Origin: Flemingiibacterium sp045634005
GTDB lineage: Bacteria; Bacillota; Clostridia; Oscillospirales; CAG-272
Reading direction: 5' to 3'
Length of the DNA: 64,000 nt
Assembly: GCA_045634005.1 (NCBI GenBank)
Contig: JAZQZL010000058.1
Span: forward strand, 12,639-76,638
Every line of letters begins with the position of its first letter. The first letter of the stretch is position 1. The notes beneath the pieces are model-generated. The model saw only the letters and a list, made by a program, of their open reading frames with translations. It ran no database searches and had not been told where the DNA came from. Shown here piece by piece: positions 47,743 through 56,916 of the stretch. Made by a program: the position numbers and the translations under genes.

Positions 47743-48631
47743 CTTTTGTAAGGCTCCAGACTCTGCCGTGCGCGTCAACGGTAATATGCCAGAGCTCTTC
47801 CCCGTGCGTTATCTCGCACAAAGTGAAGCCGCAGACCTCGCCTGCGCAGTCCACGCTTGCACCGCCGAATGCACGCCTGGTCAACCTATAAAACTCAAGC
47901 GCCGCCGAAAGCCGCTCGGCTTCATTTAAAATTTCACTCGGCGCATTCCCGACGCGGATATACACGAAGCCGTCAAGGCTGCCGTCCGCGCCCGAAAAGC
48001 TCATACGCATATTCTGTGTTTCGGTAATCCACGCGCCTCCCTCGCCTGAAGATAGCTCAAGTCCGACCGCGTTACCGCCAAAAAGCGTCTTGAGAGTACC
48101 CTCGGCAACCCGTTTGGTGTACGCGAGCACCTCGGGCGGAGGTATCTGTGCCGCGGCTTCGGCGTTTGAGGCGCTGACGCCCAGCACCTTCTCGCTTACA
48201 CCGCCAAGCGTTTCGGATATGATCCTCCGTGCCTCGGCTTCGCTCGTATAATCTATTGAAGAAAGCAGGGCAAACGTGTCTGCGAACGCGCGAACGCGCC
48301 CCTCGGAGCTTGCTCCCATTCTCATATAGTCGGCAAGGGATAATATCTCCCCGAGGCGTGCCTCGCTCGGGAGTCCGACGGCAGCGGCTTCGAAGCGCAC
48401 GGACGCCTCGTAGCGAGCCTGTGCTCCCTCGGCTGTGCACCACGCGTCAAGCGCGTCCGCGCAAAGCGTCAGGGCTTCGTAATAATCCCGAAGCTCGCGT
48501 TTTTTGAGATCGTCGCCAAGACGGGTGGCTACCGTGCCGAGAATAACGCACAGAAGCGTAAGCGACAGCAAAAACGTGTATGCAATACGCGTGTCACGCA
48601 AATTTTCCGAATTTTTTCTGAACGAACGCAT
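47732..48631 (-). CDS. Single-pass membrane protein of unknown function, PepSY-like C-terminus
   Basis: 299 residues: short basic N-terminus, one membrane segment (about 15-37), a helical alanine-rich extracellular region (about 45-190) and a C-terminal beta-rich region ending GEELWHITVDAHGRVWSLTKV, which resembles a PepSY unit. The layout recalls spore-germination YpeB-type proteins but is shorter (YpeB is about 450) and no diagnostic motif was found. GC-rich. Single gene with AAGGGTG before the ATG. Confidence 0.6.
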   Translation of the reverse strand: MRSFRKNSENLRDTRIAYTFLLSLTLLCVILGTVATRLGDDLKKRELRDYYEALTLCADALDAWCTAEGAQARYEASVRFEAAAVGLPSEARLGEILSLADYMRMGASSEGRVRAFADTFALLSSIDYTSEAEARRIISETLGGVSEKVLGVSASNAEAAAQIPPPEVLAYTKRVAEGTLKTLFGGNAVGLELSSGEGGAWITETQNMRMSFSGADGSLDGFVYIRVGNAPSEILNEAERLSAALEFYRLTRRAFGGASVDCAGEVCGFTLCEITHGEELWHITVDAHGRVWSLTKVKR

Positions 48632-48695
48632 AAGATCACCCTTTCGCTATAATTATTACCGAAAGGCGCCGTCTTTATTATATAAGGAGAACGTT

Positions 48696-49214
48696 ATGAA
48701 CAACATAAAATCGCCAAAGGATATAAACGTCGTGCTCGTCGAGCCCGAGATTCCGCAGAACACGGGCAACATCGCGCGCACCTGCGCGGCAACGGGCGCG
48801 GCGCTCCACCTCGTACGTCCTCTCGGCTTCGAAATAGATGACCGCAAGCTAAAGCGCGCAGGACTTGACTATTGGGACAAGCTCGACATCACATACTACG
48901 ATAATTTAGATGACTTTTTTGCAAAAAATCCCGATGCAGAGTTTTTCTGCTTTACAACAAAGGCGAAATATTGCTACACGGATATTACCTATCCGAAGCG
49001 CACGTTCTTAATGTTTGGCAAGGAAACAAAGGGACTCCCCGAGGAGCTTCTTTACAATAACCCCGAGCGCTGCGTACGCATTCCGATGCGCGACACGCTT
49101 CGCTCGCTAAACCTTTCCAATTCCGCGGCGATTGCGGTTTACGAGGTGCTTCGCCAGCGAAGCTTCGACGGTCTTCGCCCAGATGGCGAGCTTACACAGT
49201 ACAAATGGAATTAA
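48696..49214 (+). CDS. trmL: tRNA (cytidine-34-2'-O)-methyltransferase TrmL-like (SPOUT)
   Basis: 172 residues from MNNIKSPKDINVVL. SPOUT knot motifs: EPEIPQNTGNIARTC, LMFGKETKGLP and RIPMRDTLRSLNLSNSAAIAVYE. Methylates the wobble ribose of tRNA-Leu in known cases. AAGGAGAACG precedes the ATG; the open frame upstream is on the far side of this site. Confidence 0.93.
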   Translation: MNNIKSPKDINVVLVEPEIPQNTGNIARTCAATGAALHLVRPLGFEIDDRKLKRAGLDYWDKLDITYYDNLDDFFAKNPDAEFFCFTTKAKYCYTDITYPKRTFLMFGKETKGLPEELLYNNPERCVRIPMRDTLRSLNLSNSAAIAVYEVLRQRSFDGLRPDGELTQYKWN

Positions 49215-49230
49215 AGTAAGGAGTTTTATT

Positions 49231-50040
49231 ATGAGCACCATCAAAAGAGAATTCGGCATAAATGCGGACTGCCTAAACGGCATTAGCGAGCTTGATGCCC
49301 TTGAGCCTATCAAAAATGCAGGGTTTAACTCCGTTTTCCTCATATCCTACAAGAATGACGACGTTGCAGCCATAAAAACCAAAGCCGACGAGCTCGGTCT
49401 CACGGTTGAATTCATACACGCTCCGTTTAGCGGCATAAATAATATGTGGCTTTCGGGACTTGACTATCTTGATATTTTCGAGAAGATGAAGGAAAGCATC
49501 GACAGCGCTTCAAATAACGGAATTGAAGGCGTAGTCGTTCACGTGTCGAGCGGCTGGAAAGCACCTGCCGTTAACGACCTCGGACTTGCACGCTATGATG
49601 AGCTCGTGCTTTATGCAAGAGAAAAGGGCGTTAAGCTCGTATTTGAAAATCTTCGCATCACAGGCAATCTCGCTTATCTTGTTGACAGATATGAGCATCA
49701 GCCTCACGTTATGTTCTGCTACGACTGCGGTCACGAGCACTGCTATACCAAAACGGTACGCTGGATGAACATCTTCACCACGCGCCTCTTTTGCACCCAC
49801 ATTCATGACAACCCCGGCCGTCCTACTGAAGACAAGGTAAACGACTTTGACTGGCACCTGCTCCCGTTCGACGGCACGTGCGACTATGCTATGATGATGC
49901 GCGACCTCGACAAATACGCTTACAGCGGCAGACTCACCCTCGAGGTGTCACAGAGCATTGGCGACTACGCCAATCTTAATGCGGAGCAGTTCCTCGCAAC
50001 CTGCTATGAGCGCATAGAAAAAATATCCGAAATGAACTGA
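49231..50040 (+). CDS. Sugar-phosphate isomerase/epimerase-like TIM-barrel protein
   Basis: 269 residues of the xylose-isomerase-like (AP endonuclease 2) fold. Metal-binding residues fit LVFENLRITGN (Glu), MFCYDCGHEH (Asp/His), CTHIHDNPG (His) and LTLEVSQ (Glu). Substrate unknown. Starts 16 bp after trmL with TAAGGAG, so they are probably co-transcribed. Confidence 0.87.
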   Translation: MSTIKREFGINADCLNGISELDALEPIKNAGFNSVFLISYKNDDVAAIKTKADELGLTVEFIHAPFSGINNMWLSGLDYLDIFEKMKESIDSASNNGIEGVVVHVSSGWKAPAVNDLGLARYDELVLYAREKGVKLVFENLRITGNLAYLVDRYEHQPHVMFCYDCGHEHCYTKTVRWMNIFTTRLFCTHIHDNPGRPTEDKVNDFDWHLLPFDGTCDYAMMMRDLDKYAYSGRLTLEVSQSIGDYANLNAEQFLATCYERIEKISEMN

Positions 50041-50052
50041 ATTTATAAATAA

Positions 50053-50084
50053 AACTGCCGATGAGCGTAATGCTCATCGGCAGT
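50053..50084. terminator. Terminator between isomerase-like gene and yfhO
   Basis: 14-bp stem AACTGCCGATGAGC / GCTCATCGGCAGTT with a 4-nt loop (GTAA/T), T-rich on both sides; genes are convergent. Confidence 0.93.
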
Positions 50085-50108
50085 TATTTTTGTTTGAATT
50101 CGCTCTTA

Positions 50109-52880
50109 TTATTCCTGCGACGCAAGCGCTTCACATTTGCGGCACTTTAGCTGCTCAAGGAACAGTATCACGCTGAACGCAAGCAGCGACGACGCCGAAA
50201 TAAGCGCACCGTATCTCACACACCTCGGCGAATACTTAAGCTCGACCGTATGTTCACCCGGAGTAAGCTCTACAGCCGTCAGAGCCTCAAGCACCTCCAC
50301 GGTTTCTGTTTCTTCACCGTCAACGTACACCTTCCACCCCTCATCGTACGGGATAGTCAGGAAAAGCATCGAGCGCTCCTCGCTTGCCGTAACCGTGCCG
50401 ATAAAATGATCGTCCGTGAAGCTCTCGATATTGTACTCCTGTGCTTTGAGCTGTGGCATCACTTCTTTGTAAAGCGCCTCATCGAGATAGTAAATATATT
50501 CAACGCCGTTGGCAAGATATACCCTATCGCCGTCAAGCTCCATCGAAAGGCTTATCTCCTCACCCGGCGTCTGCGCGCCAACGGACACTATTCTCCACGT
50601 TTCATTCGTAAAATACTCCGATATCTCCTCGCCGTTAAGGTATAGCGTCGTGTCGCGCTTGTACTCCGACGGGAAATAGACGAATATCTCGTATTCGTTC
50701 GACGGCGTGAAGCTCCACGTTATTCTTCCGTCGTGTGCATCAGTTACCTTGGTGTAGCGCTTGTGTCCCGTTACGTACGCAAGATTAAGATTGTCCGTGG
50801 TCGCTTCGATACCGCTGTACGGTTTGAATATCTCGACCGGCGCCTCCGTTTCGACAAAATCGGCCGACTCGCCGGCGTCTGCCGTTACACCCTCGCCGAG
50901 CATCGCGCTGACAAGCCTGTTCATATAGCTAAGCGGCGACTCGTTTTTGTTGTATTCAAGCGCCGCAACGTCCGACGGCACCATATATCCGAGCGACAAA
51001 GCATAGTCGTTTCGGTAAACCTTCGTATCGCTGTCATCATCGTGGAACACAGCCTCGCCCCAAAGCGAGTTAAGCGTTTTGTTTTCCGTTGTAATAAGAT
51101 ATTTCACGCCAAGCAAGCTGTCCGCCACGGGAGTGCCGCCAAGATATTTTGACCAGTGCGCTTTCGAGGAATATCCCATACGGCGCAAAAATTCAATTTG
51201 ATCGGAATCGAGCGTAGATGTGGAATGTGTAAGGCCGCGAATGTTGAGCGTAAAGTTATCGTTGGTTTTGCGATGCTCGGTCTTCTCCGCGCGGTAGAAT
51301 GAGGTGTCGTTTTCATTCACCCAATCAGCCGCACTCTCCCAGCGCTCCATAAAGCTGACGTAAGACGTGCGCGAGCTGTATACCACGTCATCGCCAAGCG
51401 CGGTCACGCAGTAAAGTCCGTTACAGAAAAGCTCAAGCAAAACGAATATGCAAAGTATCGTCGACACCGTTCCGTCAAGCCACCGCTTATTGCAGCCCGA
51501 CAGGATTATCATATACGCTGCAATAAATGCGACCGTAAACCATATGCAGATAAAATCGGGAAGATGCTCATATTCAAGCTTCTGCATCAGTATAACGAGA
51601 AGTCCGAGCACCGCGCCGACAGAAAGCACAATATTAATGTTAATAGCCTCAATATGCTCAAAGGCTCTATATGCCATTACGATTATAACGAAGCAAAATA
51701 TAAAGCTGTAGCGGTAATTGAGCCAATTGGGGTTCTGAAAACCGTGCCACGCCATATCCACAGTTGAGGAGATAAAGCTGAACGCATATATGCCCATCAA
51801 TGCGCCGTACGCGATTTTTTGACGCGCACTTATCTGCTTTGCAAAGAAAAACACAACAAGCAGGATAAGCGTCAGCGTGCCCGAATAGACGAACGGCAAG
51901 CCCTCAGGGCGTACGGTATCGTATGAGCCCGGAAGCATCTTGGTGATAAGATCGAGGAAATCGAACTTTTGCTTGAAGGCATAGTTCGGTTCAGAGAATG
52001 TGGTCTTGCCGAACGTGAGCGAATAATACGCAGGCAGAATAATGATTGCCGCAAGTCCTACGGCTATCACCGAGAACAGCGCTATTCTTCCAAGACTCTT
52101 TGCAAAATGCGCCCTCTCGCCACGCGGATTACGTTCTTGCGGTGTGCACATAAGATAATAAACGAAGAAATATATTGCGACCGCGATGCAAACCATATAT
52201 CCGATATAGAAGTTGGAAAACACCGCAACGGCAAGCGTCAGAGTAAAAAGCTTATATTTGCCGTGCTTTATCAGCTCCTCCACTCCAAGCATAATGAGTG
52301 GGATGAACAAAAGACAGTCGATCCACATCGTATTGTGTTGCATTACGACTGCGTACGAGGTGAGCGCGTAGAGAACGGAGAAGATAACCTCGCTTGTAGG
52401 CTTCGTCGGGCGGGATTTGTGCAGATAAACACACATATTCATACCCGAAAGTCCGCATTTGAGGAGAAGTATCGTCAGAAGCGACTCGGTTATCATGCCC
52501 TCGGGAAAGAGCGCAACGAGCACGGTAAACGGGCTCGCAAGATAGTACGCGACAATTCCGAGGAACTCTCCGCCAAGCGCACGCTCGAAGGAGTAGAGTA
52601 TTCCCTGCTCGCCGCGAAGAATATCGCGCATCGCCTCAAAATAGTAAACGTACTGTCCGTTTAAGTCAAGCACGAGCACTGAGTTTTCACCAAACGGGAA
52701 AACCCTCATAGCAACGTAGATAAGTGCCATTATAATTACGGGCAGTATAAAAGCAAGCCCGATGTGGTGCATACCGTCAAGCGGTGCTAAAAATCGGGCG
52801 AGCCACAGCGGAGCTGTAAATCTTCGCTTGGCAGCCGGGGAAGCTTCCGCCTCTGCACCGATCATCATATTCTCGTCCAT
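50109..52880 (-). CDS. YfhO-family multi-pass membrane protein
   Basis: 923 residues: about 12 transmembrane helices from residue 40 to 510 with YfhO-type stretches (GENSVLVLDLNGQYVYYFEA, ERALGGEFLGIVAYYLASPF, MQHNTMWIDCLLFIPLI), a large extracytoplasmic beta domain (about 520-880) and a final helix. The family resembles GT-C glycosyltransferases; in Bacillus and Listeria YfhO glycosylates lipoteichoic acid. The donor and acceptor here are unknown. 27 bp after the DUF951 gene. Confidence 0.9.
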   Translation of the reverse strand: MDENMMIGAEAEASPAAKRRFTAPLWLARFLAPLDGMHHIGLAFILPVIIMALIYVAMRVFPFGENSVLVLDLNGQYVYYFEAMRDILRGEQGILYSFERALGGEFLGIVAYYLASPFTVLVALFPEGMITESLLTILLLKCGLSGMNMCVYLHKSRPTKPTSEVIFSVLYALTSYAVVMQHNTMWIDCLLFIPLIMLGVEELIKHGKYKLFTLTLAVAVFSNFYIGYMVCIAVAIYFFVYYLMCTPQERNPRGERAHFAKSLGRIALFSVIAVGLAAIIILPAYYSLTFGKTTFSEPNYAFKQKFDFLDLITKMLPGSYDTVRPEGLPFVYSGTLTLILLVVFFFAKQISARQKIAYGALMGIYAFSFISSTVDMAWHGFQNPNWLNYRYSFIFCFVIIVMAYRAFEHIEAININIVLSVGAVLGLLVILMQKLEYEHLPDFICIWFTVAFIAAYMIILSGCNKRWLDGTVSTILCIFVLLELFCNGLYCVTALGDDVVYSSRTSYVSFMERWESAADWVNENDTSFYRAEKTEHRKTNDNFTLNIRGLTHSTSTLDSDQIEFLRRMGYSSKAHWSKYLGGTPVADSLLGVKYLITTENKTLNSLWGEAVFHDDDSDTKVYRNDYALSLGYMVPSDVAALEYNKNESPLSYMNRLVSAMLGEGVTADAGESADFVETEAPVEIFKPYSGIEATTDNLNLAYVTGHKRYTKVTDAHDGRITWSFTPSNEYEIFVYFPSEYKRDTTLYLNGEEISEYFTNETWRIVSVGAQTPGEEISLSMELDGDRVYLANGVEYIYYLDEALYKEVMPQLKAQEYNIESFTDDHFIGTVTASEERSMLFLTIPYDEGWKVYVDGEETETVEVLEALTAVELTPGEHTVELKYSPRCVRYGALISASSLLAFSVILFLEQLKCRKCEALASQE

Positions 52881-52907
52881 AAGAAACCGTTCCTTTCAAA
52901 AATGCCA

Positions 52908-53126
52908 TCAGTCAGACGAGGGCTCTCCCCCGTCGCGAATTATCCTTTTTATATTTTTTTCAAGCTTGATTCTCGGCAGCGTCAAATCGCGTCCGCATGC
53001 TTCGCACACGATGCGAATATCGCTTCCGACACGTAGCACGCGAAAGCGTACGCTCGTCCTCGCACAAGGGTGCGGCTTTTTCATTTCGAGAATATCCCCG
53101 ACGAATATTTGCAGTATCTGTGCCAC
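52908..53126 (-). CDS. DUF951-family small protein
   Basis: 72 residues, GTG start 6 bp after GGAGGTG. Begins FVGDILEMKKPHPC and has CEACGRDLTLPR, the DUF951 pattern; three cysteines may hold a metal. Family function unknown. Probably co-transcribed with yfhO. Confidence 0.9.
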   Translation of the reverse strand: MAQILQIFVGDILEMKKPHPCARTSVRFRVLRVGSDIRIVCEACGRDLTLPRIKLEKNIKRIIRDGGEPSSD

Positions 53127-53158
53127 GGCGCACCTCCGAAAAAAATCGTTATACGGTA

Positions 53159-53164
53159 ATTATA
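53159..53164 (-). promoter_or_regulatory. Extended -10 promoter of DUF951-yfhO
   Basis: TGATATAAT (extended -10) on the minus strand, 33 bp before the start; no clear -35. Confidence 0.55.
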
Positions 53165-53320
53165 TCACATTTTCCACAGAAAGTACAGTATTTTCTAAAA
53201 AATCGCACCGCCCGATAAGGCAGCCGCGCCTCTGACGTTCCCCAATCCGTCCTCTATAATAGCAAATAGATAAGATAATTTGAAAAATCAATAAAATTCG
53301 CCGCTTTTTTATAACTTTTC

Positions 53321-53349
53321 TTGCAAAACTTCAAATCTTGTGATATCAT
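53321..53349 (+). promoter_or_regulatory. Sigma-A promoter of the PocR/AraC regulator
   Basis: TTGCAA (53321-53326), 17 bp, TATCAT (53344-53349), 33 bp before the ATG. Confidence 0.75.
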
Positions 53350-53381
53350 TATGGGTGACGACATAATTCGGAGGCGAGCAT

Positions 53382-54203
53382 ATGAACACACAAAAGGTTG
53401 AAGCGATATTACAAAGCTTATTTGAAATATCGGGTATGGACGTTGCGGTGGTCAACGCAAAAAACAGAATACTCGCGCGCAGATACTCGGGTGCGCTCTA
53501 CTGTAAAAGCATACACAAATCTCAAAAATGTCTTGATATGTGCACAGCGTCTGACAAATGTAAGCTCTGTGAGGCTCACAGCGAGGAAAAAATGGTGTTT
53601 TACAAATGCCCTTTCGGAATATACGAAGCAATAGTTCCTATAAAAAAGGCAAACGACATCATCGCCTATCTTTTCGTTGGACTCGGTCTTGAGGACAGCG
53701 AATCCGGCATCAGCGAGCCACTTTTGAGCGCACTCGACGTGGCTCCGAATCTTAACCGTGAGTCGTTGGTCGCAGGAATCGAAGCGATACCGCGCTTTTC
53801 TAAGAAAAAGCTCGAGGCGTACGCTTCTCTGCTGCCTATAATCGCCGAGCATCTGGAGATAAACGACCTTATTGCAGAGAGCGATATGACACTCGGGCAA
53901 CTCGTCAAGAGATATATAAAGGATAATATTTCAACGAAAATAACGCTGAACGAGCTTGCGCTGAAAATGCATTGCAGCACGGTTACTCTCACCGAGCATT
54001 TTAAAAGGGAATTCGGTATAACCATTGTAGAATACGTAAATCAAAAAAGGATACAAAAAGCAAAGCAGCTGCTTCAAAACAGCAGCCTTTCAATACGAGA
54101 GATATCCGAAACGTGCGGATTTTCGAGCGTGGAGTATTTTTCCCGAAGTTTCAAGGAAAGCGTCGGGCAGGCGCCCAGCGTATGGCAAAAGCATCGCAAT
54201 TAG
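53382..54203 (+). CDS. PocR-domain AraC-family transcription regulator
   Basis: 273 residues: N-terminal PocR sensory domain (about 5-160) with a Cys-rich stretch (CKSIHKSQKCLDMC, CKLCEAH, CPFGIYEAIVPI), then an AraC HTH pair at the C-terminus (about 175-270: LNELALKMHCSTVTLTEHFKREFG and IREISETCGFSSVEYFSRSFKE). PocR domains bind small molecules such as hydrocarbon derivatives; the ligand here is unknown. It lies 117 bp before nagA, and a repeat pair between them is a likely target. Confidence 0.92.
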   Translation: MNTQKVEAILQSLFEISGMDVAVVNAKNRILARRYSGALYCKSIHKSQKCLDMCTASDKCKLCEAHSEEKMVFYKCPFGIYEAIVPIKKANDIIAYLFVGLGLEDSESGISEPLLSALDVAPNLNRESLVAGIEAIPRFSKKKLEAYASLLPIIAEHLEINDLIAESDMTLGQLVKRYIKDNISTKITLNELALKMHCSTVTLTEHFKREFGITIVEYVNQKRIQKAKQLLQNSSLSIREISETCGFSSVEYFSRSFKESVGQAPSVWQKHRN

Positions 54204-54237
54204 AACAATATTGCTCAAATATTAAACAATATTGCCC
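54204..54237 (+). promoter_or_regulatory. Candidate AraC-type operator upstream of nagA
   Basis: Two direct repeats AACAATATTGC(T/C)C at 54204-54216 and 54225-54237, exactly 21 bp apart (two helical turns). Each contains the palindrome CAATATTG. They begin immediately after the regulator's stop and lie upstream of the nagA promoter, the second centred near -58. Such paired direct repeats are the usual target of AraC-family dimers. Confidence 0.7.
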
Positions 54238-54253
54238 GAATTAAGCCAAATAC

Positions 54254-54282
54254 ACGAAAAACTTTCAAAAATATGCTATAAT
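54254..54282 (+). promoter_or_regulatory. Promoter of nagA, weak -35
   Basis: TATAAT at 54277-54282 with no recognisable -35 (CGAAAA at the expected place), which fits a promoter that needs an activator. 38 bp before the ATG. Confidence 0.65.
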
Positions 54283-54320
54283 CCACCATAGGAAGCTTTT
54301 ATCCCAAGGAGGCAAAATCT

Positions 54321-55478
54321 ATGACACTCACGTACATAACAAACGGCAAGATCGTTCTTCCCGACTCGCTTGTCACCGGCAAGGCGCTTGCCATCGACAG
54401 CGACAGCGGCAAGATCGTCGGTATCGTTGACACCGCGCCCGCAGGTGCAGACGTGATCGACGCAAACGGCGGATATATTGCGCCCGGACTCGTGGATATT
54501 CACATCCACGGCTATCTCGGTGAGGACACCTGCGACGCAAAGCCCGATGGCATCAGAAAGATGGCTTACGGCATTGCAAAAAACGGCGTTACGTCCTTCC
54601 TTCCCACGACAATGACCGTGGCAAAGGACGAGATAATCGCCGCGCTCAACGCGGTTCGCTCGCTCAAAGAGGAGAGCAAAGCCTGGGACGGCGCCGAGAT
54701 CATCGGCGTTCACGCCGAGGGTCCGTTTATCAACCCCTCTAAAAAGGGCGCGCAGGCAGAGGAGAACATTCTCACCCCCGACGCCGATTTCTTGATCGAA
54801 AACTCTGACATTATCACCTCTGTTACTCTCGCTCCCGAAATGGACGTGGACCACAGGTGTATCAAAAAGCTCGCGGCAGAATCGAACATACTCGTTTCGA
54901 TGGGACATACCGACGCGAAATTCGAGGAGGCAATGTCCGCAGCGAAGGATGGCGTAAACCACGCAACGCATCTATTCAACGCTATGTCAGCCCTCGCTCA
55001 CCGCAATCCCGGAGTAGTCGGCGCGGCTCTCGCATCTGAAAACGTTTCCGTCGAGATCATCGCGGACACATTCCACATAAATCCCGGACTTTACTCGCTC
55101 GTTGCAAAATTAAAGGGCGACAAGACCGTTCTCATCACCGACTGCACCAGAGCCGGCGGTATGCCCGACGGCGAATACACTCTCGGCGGACAGCCGATAT
55201 TCTTAAAGGGTATCGAATGCCGCCTTGCAGACGGCACCATCGCAGGAAGCGTGCTTAAGCTCAATGATGCGGTAAGAAACGTGCTTAACAACACCCCCCT
55301 TCCCGTAAATGAAGTCTTTAAGATGGCATCGCTCAATCCTGCCACAGCTATTCACTGCGAGGATCGTATCGGCTCGCTCGAGGCAGGCAAGGACGCTGAC
55401 GTTATCATCACCGATGAAAATATCAATATCGTAAGAACTATTAAGAAAGGAAGAACCATTTATGCTACTCAAGGTTAA
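54321..55478 (+). CDS. nagA: N-acetylglucosamine-6-phosphate deacetylase
   Basis: Converts GlcNAc-6-P to glucosamine-6-P and acetate. 385 residues, amidohydrolase fold: PGLVDIHIHGYLG (HxH metal site), HAEGPFINPSKKGAQ, SMGHTDAKF, NHATHLFNAMSALAHR, and catalytic Asp in LITDCTRAGGMPDG. AAGGAGG precedes the ATG. The next gene starts inside its 3' end. No nagB in window. Confidence 0.94.
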   Translation: MTLTYITNGKIVLPDSLVTGKALAIDSDSGKIVGIVDTAPAGADVIDANGGYIAPGLVDIHIHGYLGEDTCDAKPDGIRKMAYGIAKNGVTSFLPTTMTVAKDEIIAALNAVRSLKEESKAWDGAEIIGVHAEGPFINPSKKGAQAEENILTPDADFLIENSDIITSVTLAPEMDVDHRCIKKLAAESNILVSMGHTDAKFEEAMSAAKDGVNHATHLFNAMSALAHRNPGVVGAALASENVSVEIIADTFHINPGLYSLVAKLKGDKTVLITDCTRAGGMPDGEYTLGGQPIFLKGIECRLADGTIAGSVLKLNDAVRNVLNNTPLPVNEVFKMASLNPATAIHCEDRIGSLEAGKDADVIITDENINIVRTIKKGRTIYATQG

Positions 55479-56847
55479 TGCACCGCTCGATCCCGGCTTT
55501 ATGCCGATGTCCGTAGTATACCGCGATTTCGAGGCCGCAGTTAAGGCGGCAGGCGGCGAGCCGCTTACTATCGCGCTTGAAAGAAACGGCGGTCTTATCT
55601 CTACCTTCACCGTTGAGGTATACAAGGACGGTACCGGTCACGACGAGGAAAACTATGCGTTCATCGAGAGAATCGTCAAGACGCTTCTTTGGGCTCGCGG
55701 CGGCTTCAAGGTTACCGTTGCAGGCTCAAAGCTTATCGCAGACAGACTTGCGGCTGACTACTCCGTAGGCGGCGCACGCGATTTCGACCGCGACTTTATG
55801 GCGGGCGTTTACGAATCCGAGTTTGAGGTGGTACACGTTCCCTTCGATAAGGCTCCCGAGGCAAAGGAAGCCGCATCTCCCGTAGGCCGTCATCTCGACG
55901 GATGCCGCATCGGCTTTGATGCAGGCGGAAGCGACCTCAAGGTAAGCGCAGTTGTCGAAGGCGAGGCTACTTATTCCGAGGAGGTTGTTTGGTTCCCGAA
56001 GCTCCAGAACGATCCTTCCTATCACTACGAGGGAATTATGGACGCGATGAAGACCGCAGCATCCAAGATGCCGCGCGTTGATGCTATCGGCGTTTCCACC
56101 GCAGGCGTTGTTGTAGGCAACCGCATCATGATCTCCTCCCTCTTCCTTAAGGTAAAGAACGAAAATCCCGAGGCATTCGAGAAGGTCGTTAAGAATATCT
56201 ACACCGACATAGCGAAGGAGCTTGGCAACGTACCGATCGAGGTTGCAAACGACGGCGACGTTACCGCGCTCGCAGGCGCTATGGACCTCAATGACAATAA
56301 CGTACTCGGCGTTGCCATGGGTACGAGTGAGGCAGGCGGCTACGTTGACGGAAACGGCAACATCACCGGCTGGCTCAACGAGCTTGCATTCGTTCCCGCT
56401 GACTTCAACAAGGACGCTATGGTTGACGAGTGGTCCGGTGACTACGGCTGCGGTGTTAAGTACTTCTCGCAGGATGCAGTTATCAAGCTTGCTCCGGCAG
56501 CGGGCATCGAGCTTGACGAAAACGCATCTCCCGCAGAAAAGCTCAAGGTAGTTCAGGGACTTATGGCAAATGGCGACGAGCGTGCGGCGAAGATCTACGA
56601 AACCATCGGCTCGTACTTCGGCTACGCAGTTGCTTACTATGCTCTCTTCTACGATATCAAGCACGTTCTCCTTATGGGTCGCGTTTCCTCCGGTGAGGGC
56701 GGAAACATTCTTCATAAGACCGCCGAAAAGGTACTTGTCGAGGAATTCCCCGAGCTTGCAAAGAAGATCACCATTCACCTTCCCGATGAAAGCAGCCGCC
56801 GCGTTGGTCAGTCCATCGCAGCAGCAAGCCTTCCCAAGGTAAAATAA
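55462..56847 (+). CDS. ROK-like ASKHA protein with unusual N-terminal domain
   Basis: 461 residues. Residues from about 147 form a ROK/hexokinase-type fold: phosphate-1 motif RIGFDAGGSDLKVSAV, VDAIGVSTAGVVVGN, EVANDGDVTALAGAM (catalytic-base Asp), phosphate-2-like GVAMGTSEAGGYVDG, and adenosine motif VLLMGRVSSGEGG. The classical ROK zinc motif (CxCGxxGCxE) is replaced by YGCGVKYFSQDA. The first 145 residues are an extra domain I do not recognise. It overlaps nagA by 17 bp. Probably an amino-sugar kinase or sugar sensor; not settled. Confidence 0.75.
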   Translation: MLLKVNAPLDPGFMPMSVVYRDFEAAVKAAGGEPLTIALERNGGLISTFTVEVYKDGTGHDEENYAFIERIVKTLLWARGGFKVTVAGSKLIADRLAADYSVGGARDFDRDFMAGVYESEFEVVHVPFDKAPEAKEAASPVGRHLDGCRIGFDAGGSDLKVSAVVEGEATYSEEVVWFPKLQNDPSYHYEGIMDAMKTAASKMPRVDAIGVSTAGVVVGNRIMISSLFLKVKNENPEAFEKVVKNIYTDIAKELGNVPIEVANDGDVTALAGAMDLNDNNVLGVAMGTSEAGGYVDGNGNITGWLNELAFVPADFNKDAMVDEWSGDYGCGVKYFSQDAVIKLAPAAGIELDENASPAEKLKVVQGLMANGDERAAKIYETIGSYFGYAVAYYALFYDIKHVLLMGRVSSGEGGNILHKTAEKVLVEEFPELAKKITIHLPDESSRRVGQSIAAASLPKVK

Positions 56848-56852
56848 AACAG

Positions 56853-56885
56853 AAAGCCTATCACACTGCCGTGATAGGCTTTTTT
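56853..56885. terminator. Terminator after the nagA-ROK operon
   Basis: AAAGCCTATCAC-ACTGCC-GTGATAGGCTTTTTT; also usable by the convergent minus-strand gene. Confidence 0.92.
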
Positions 56886-56916
56886 ATCTTGGGCTTTAGA
56901 AAATAGGCAAATAAAA

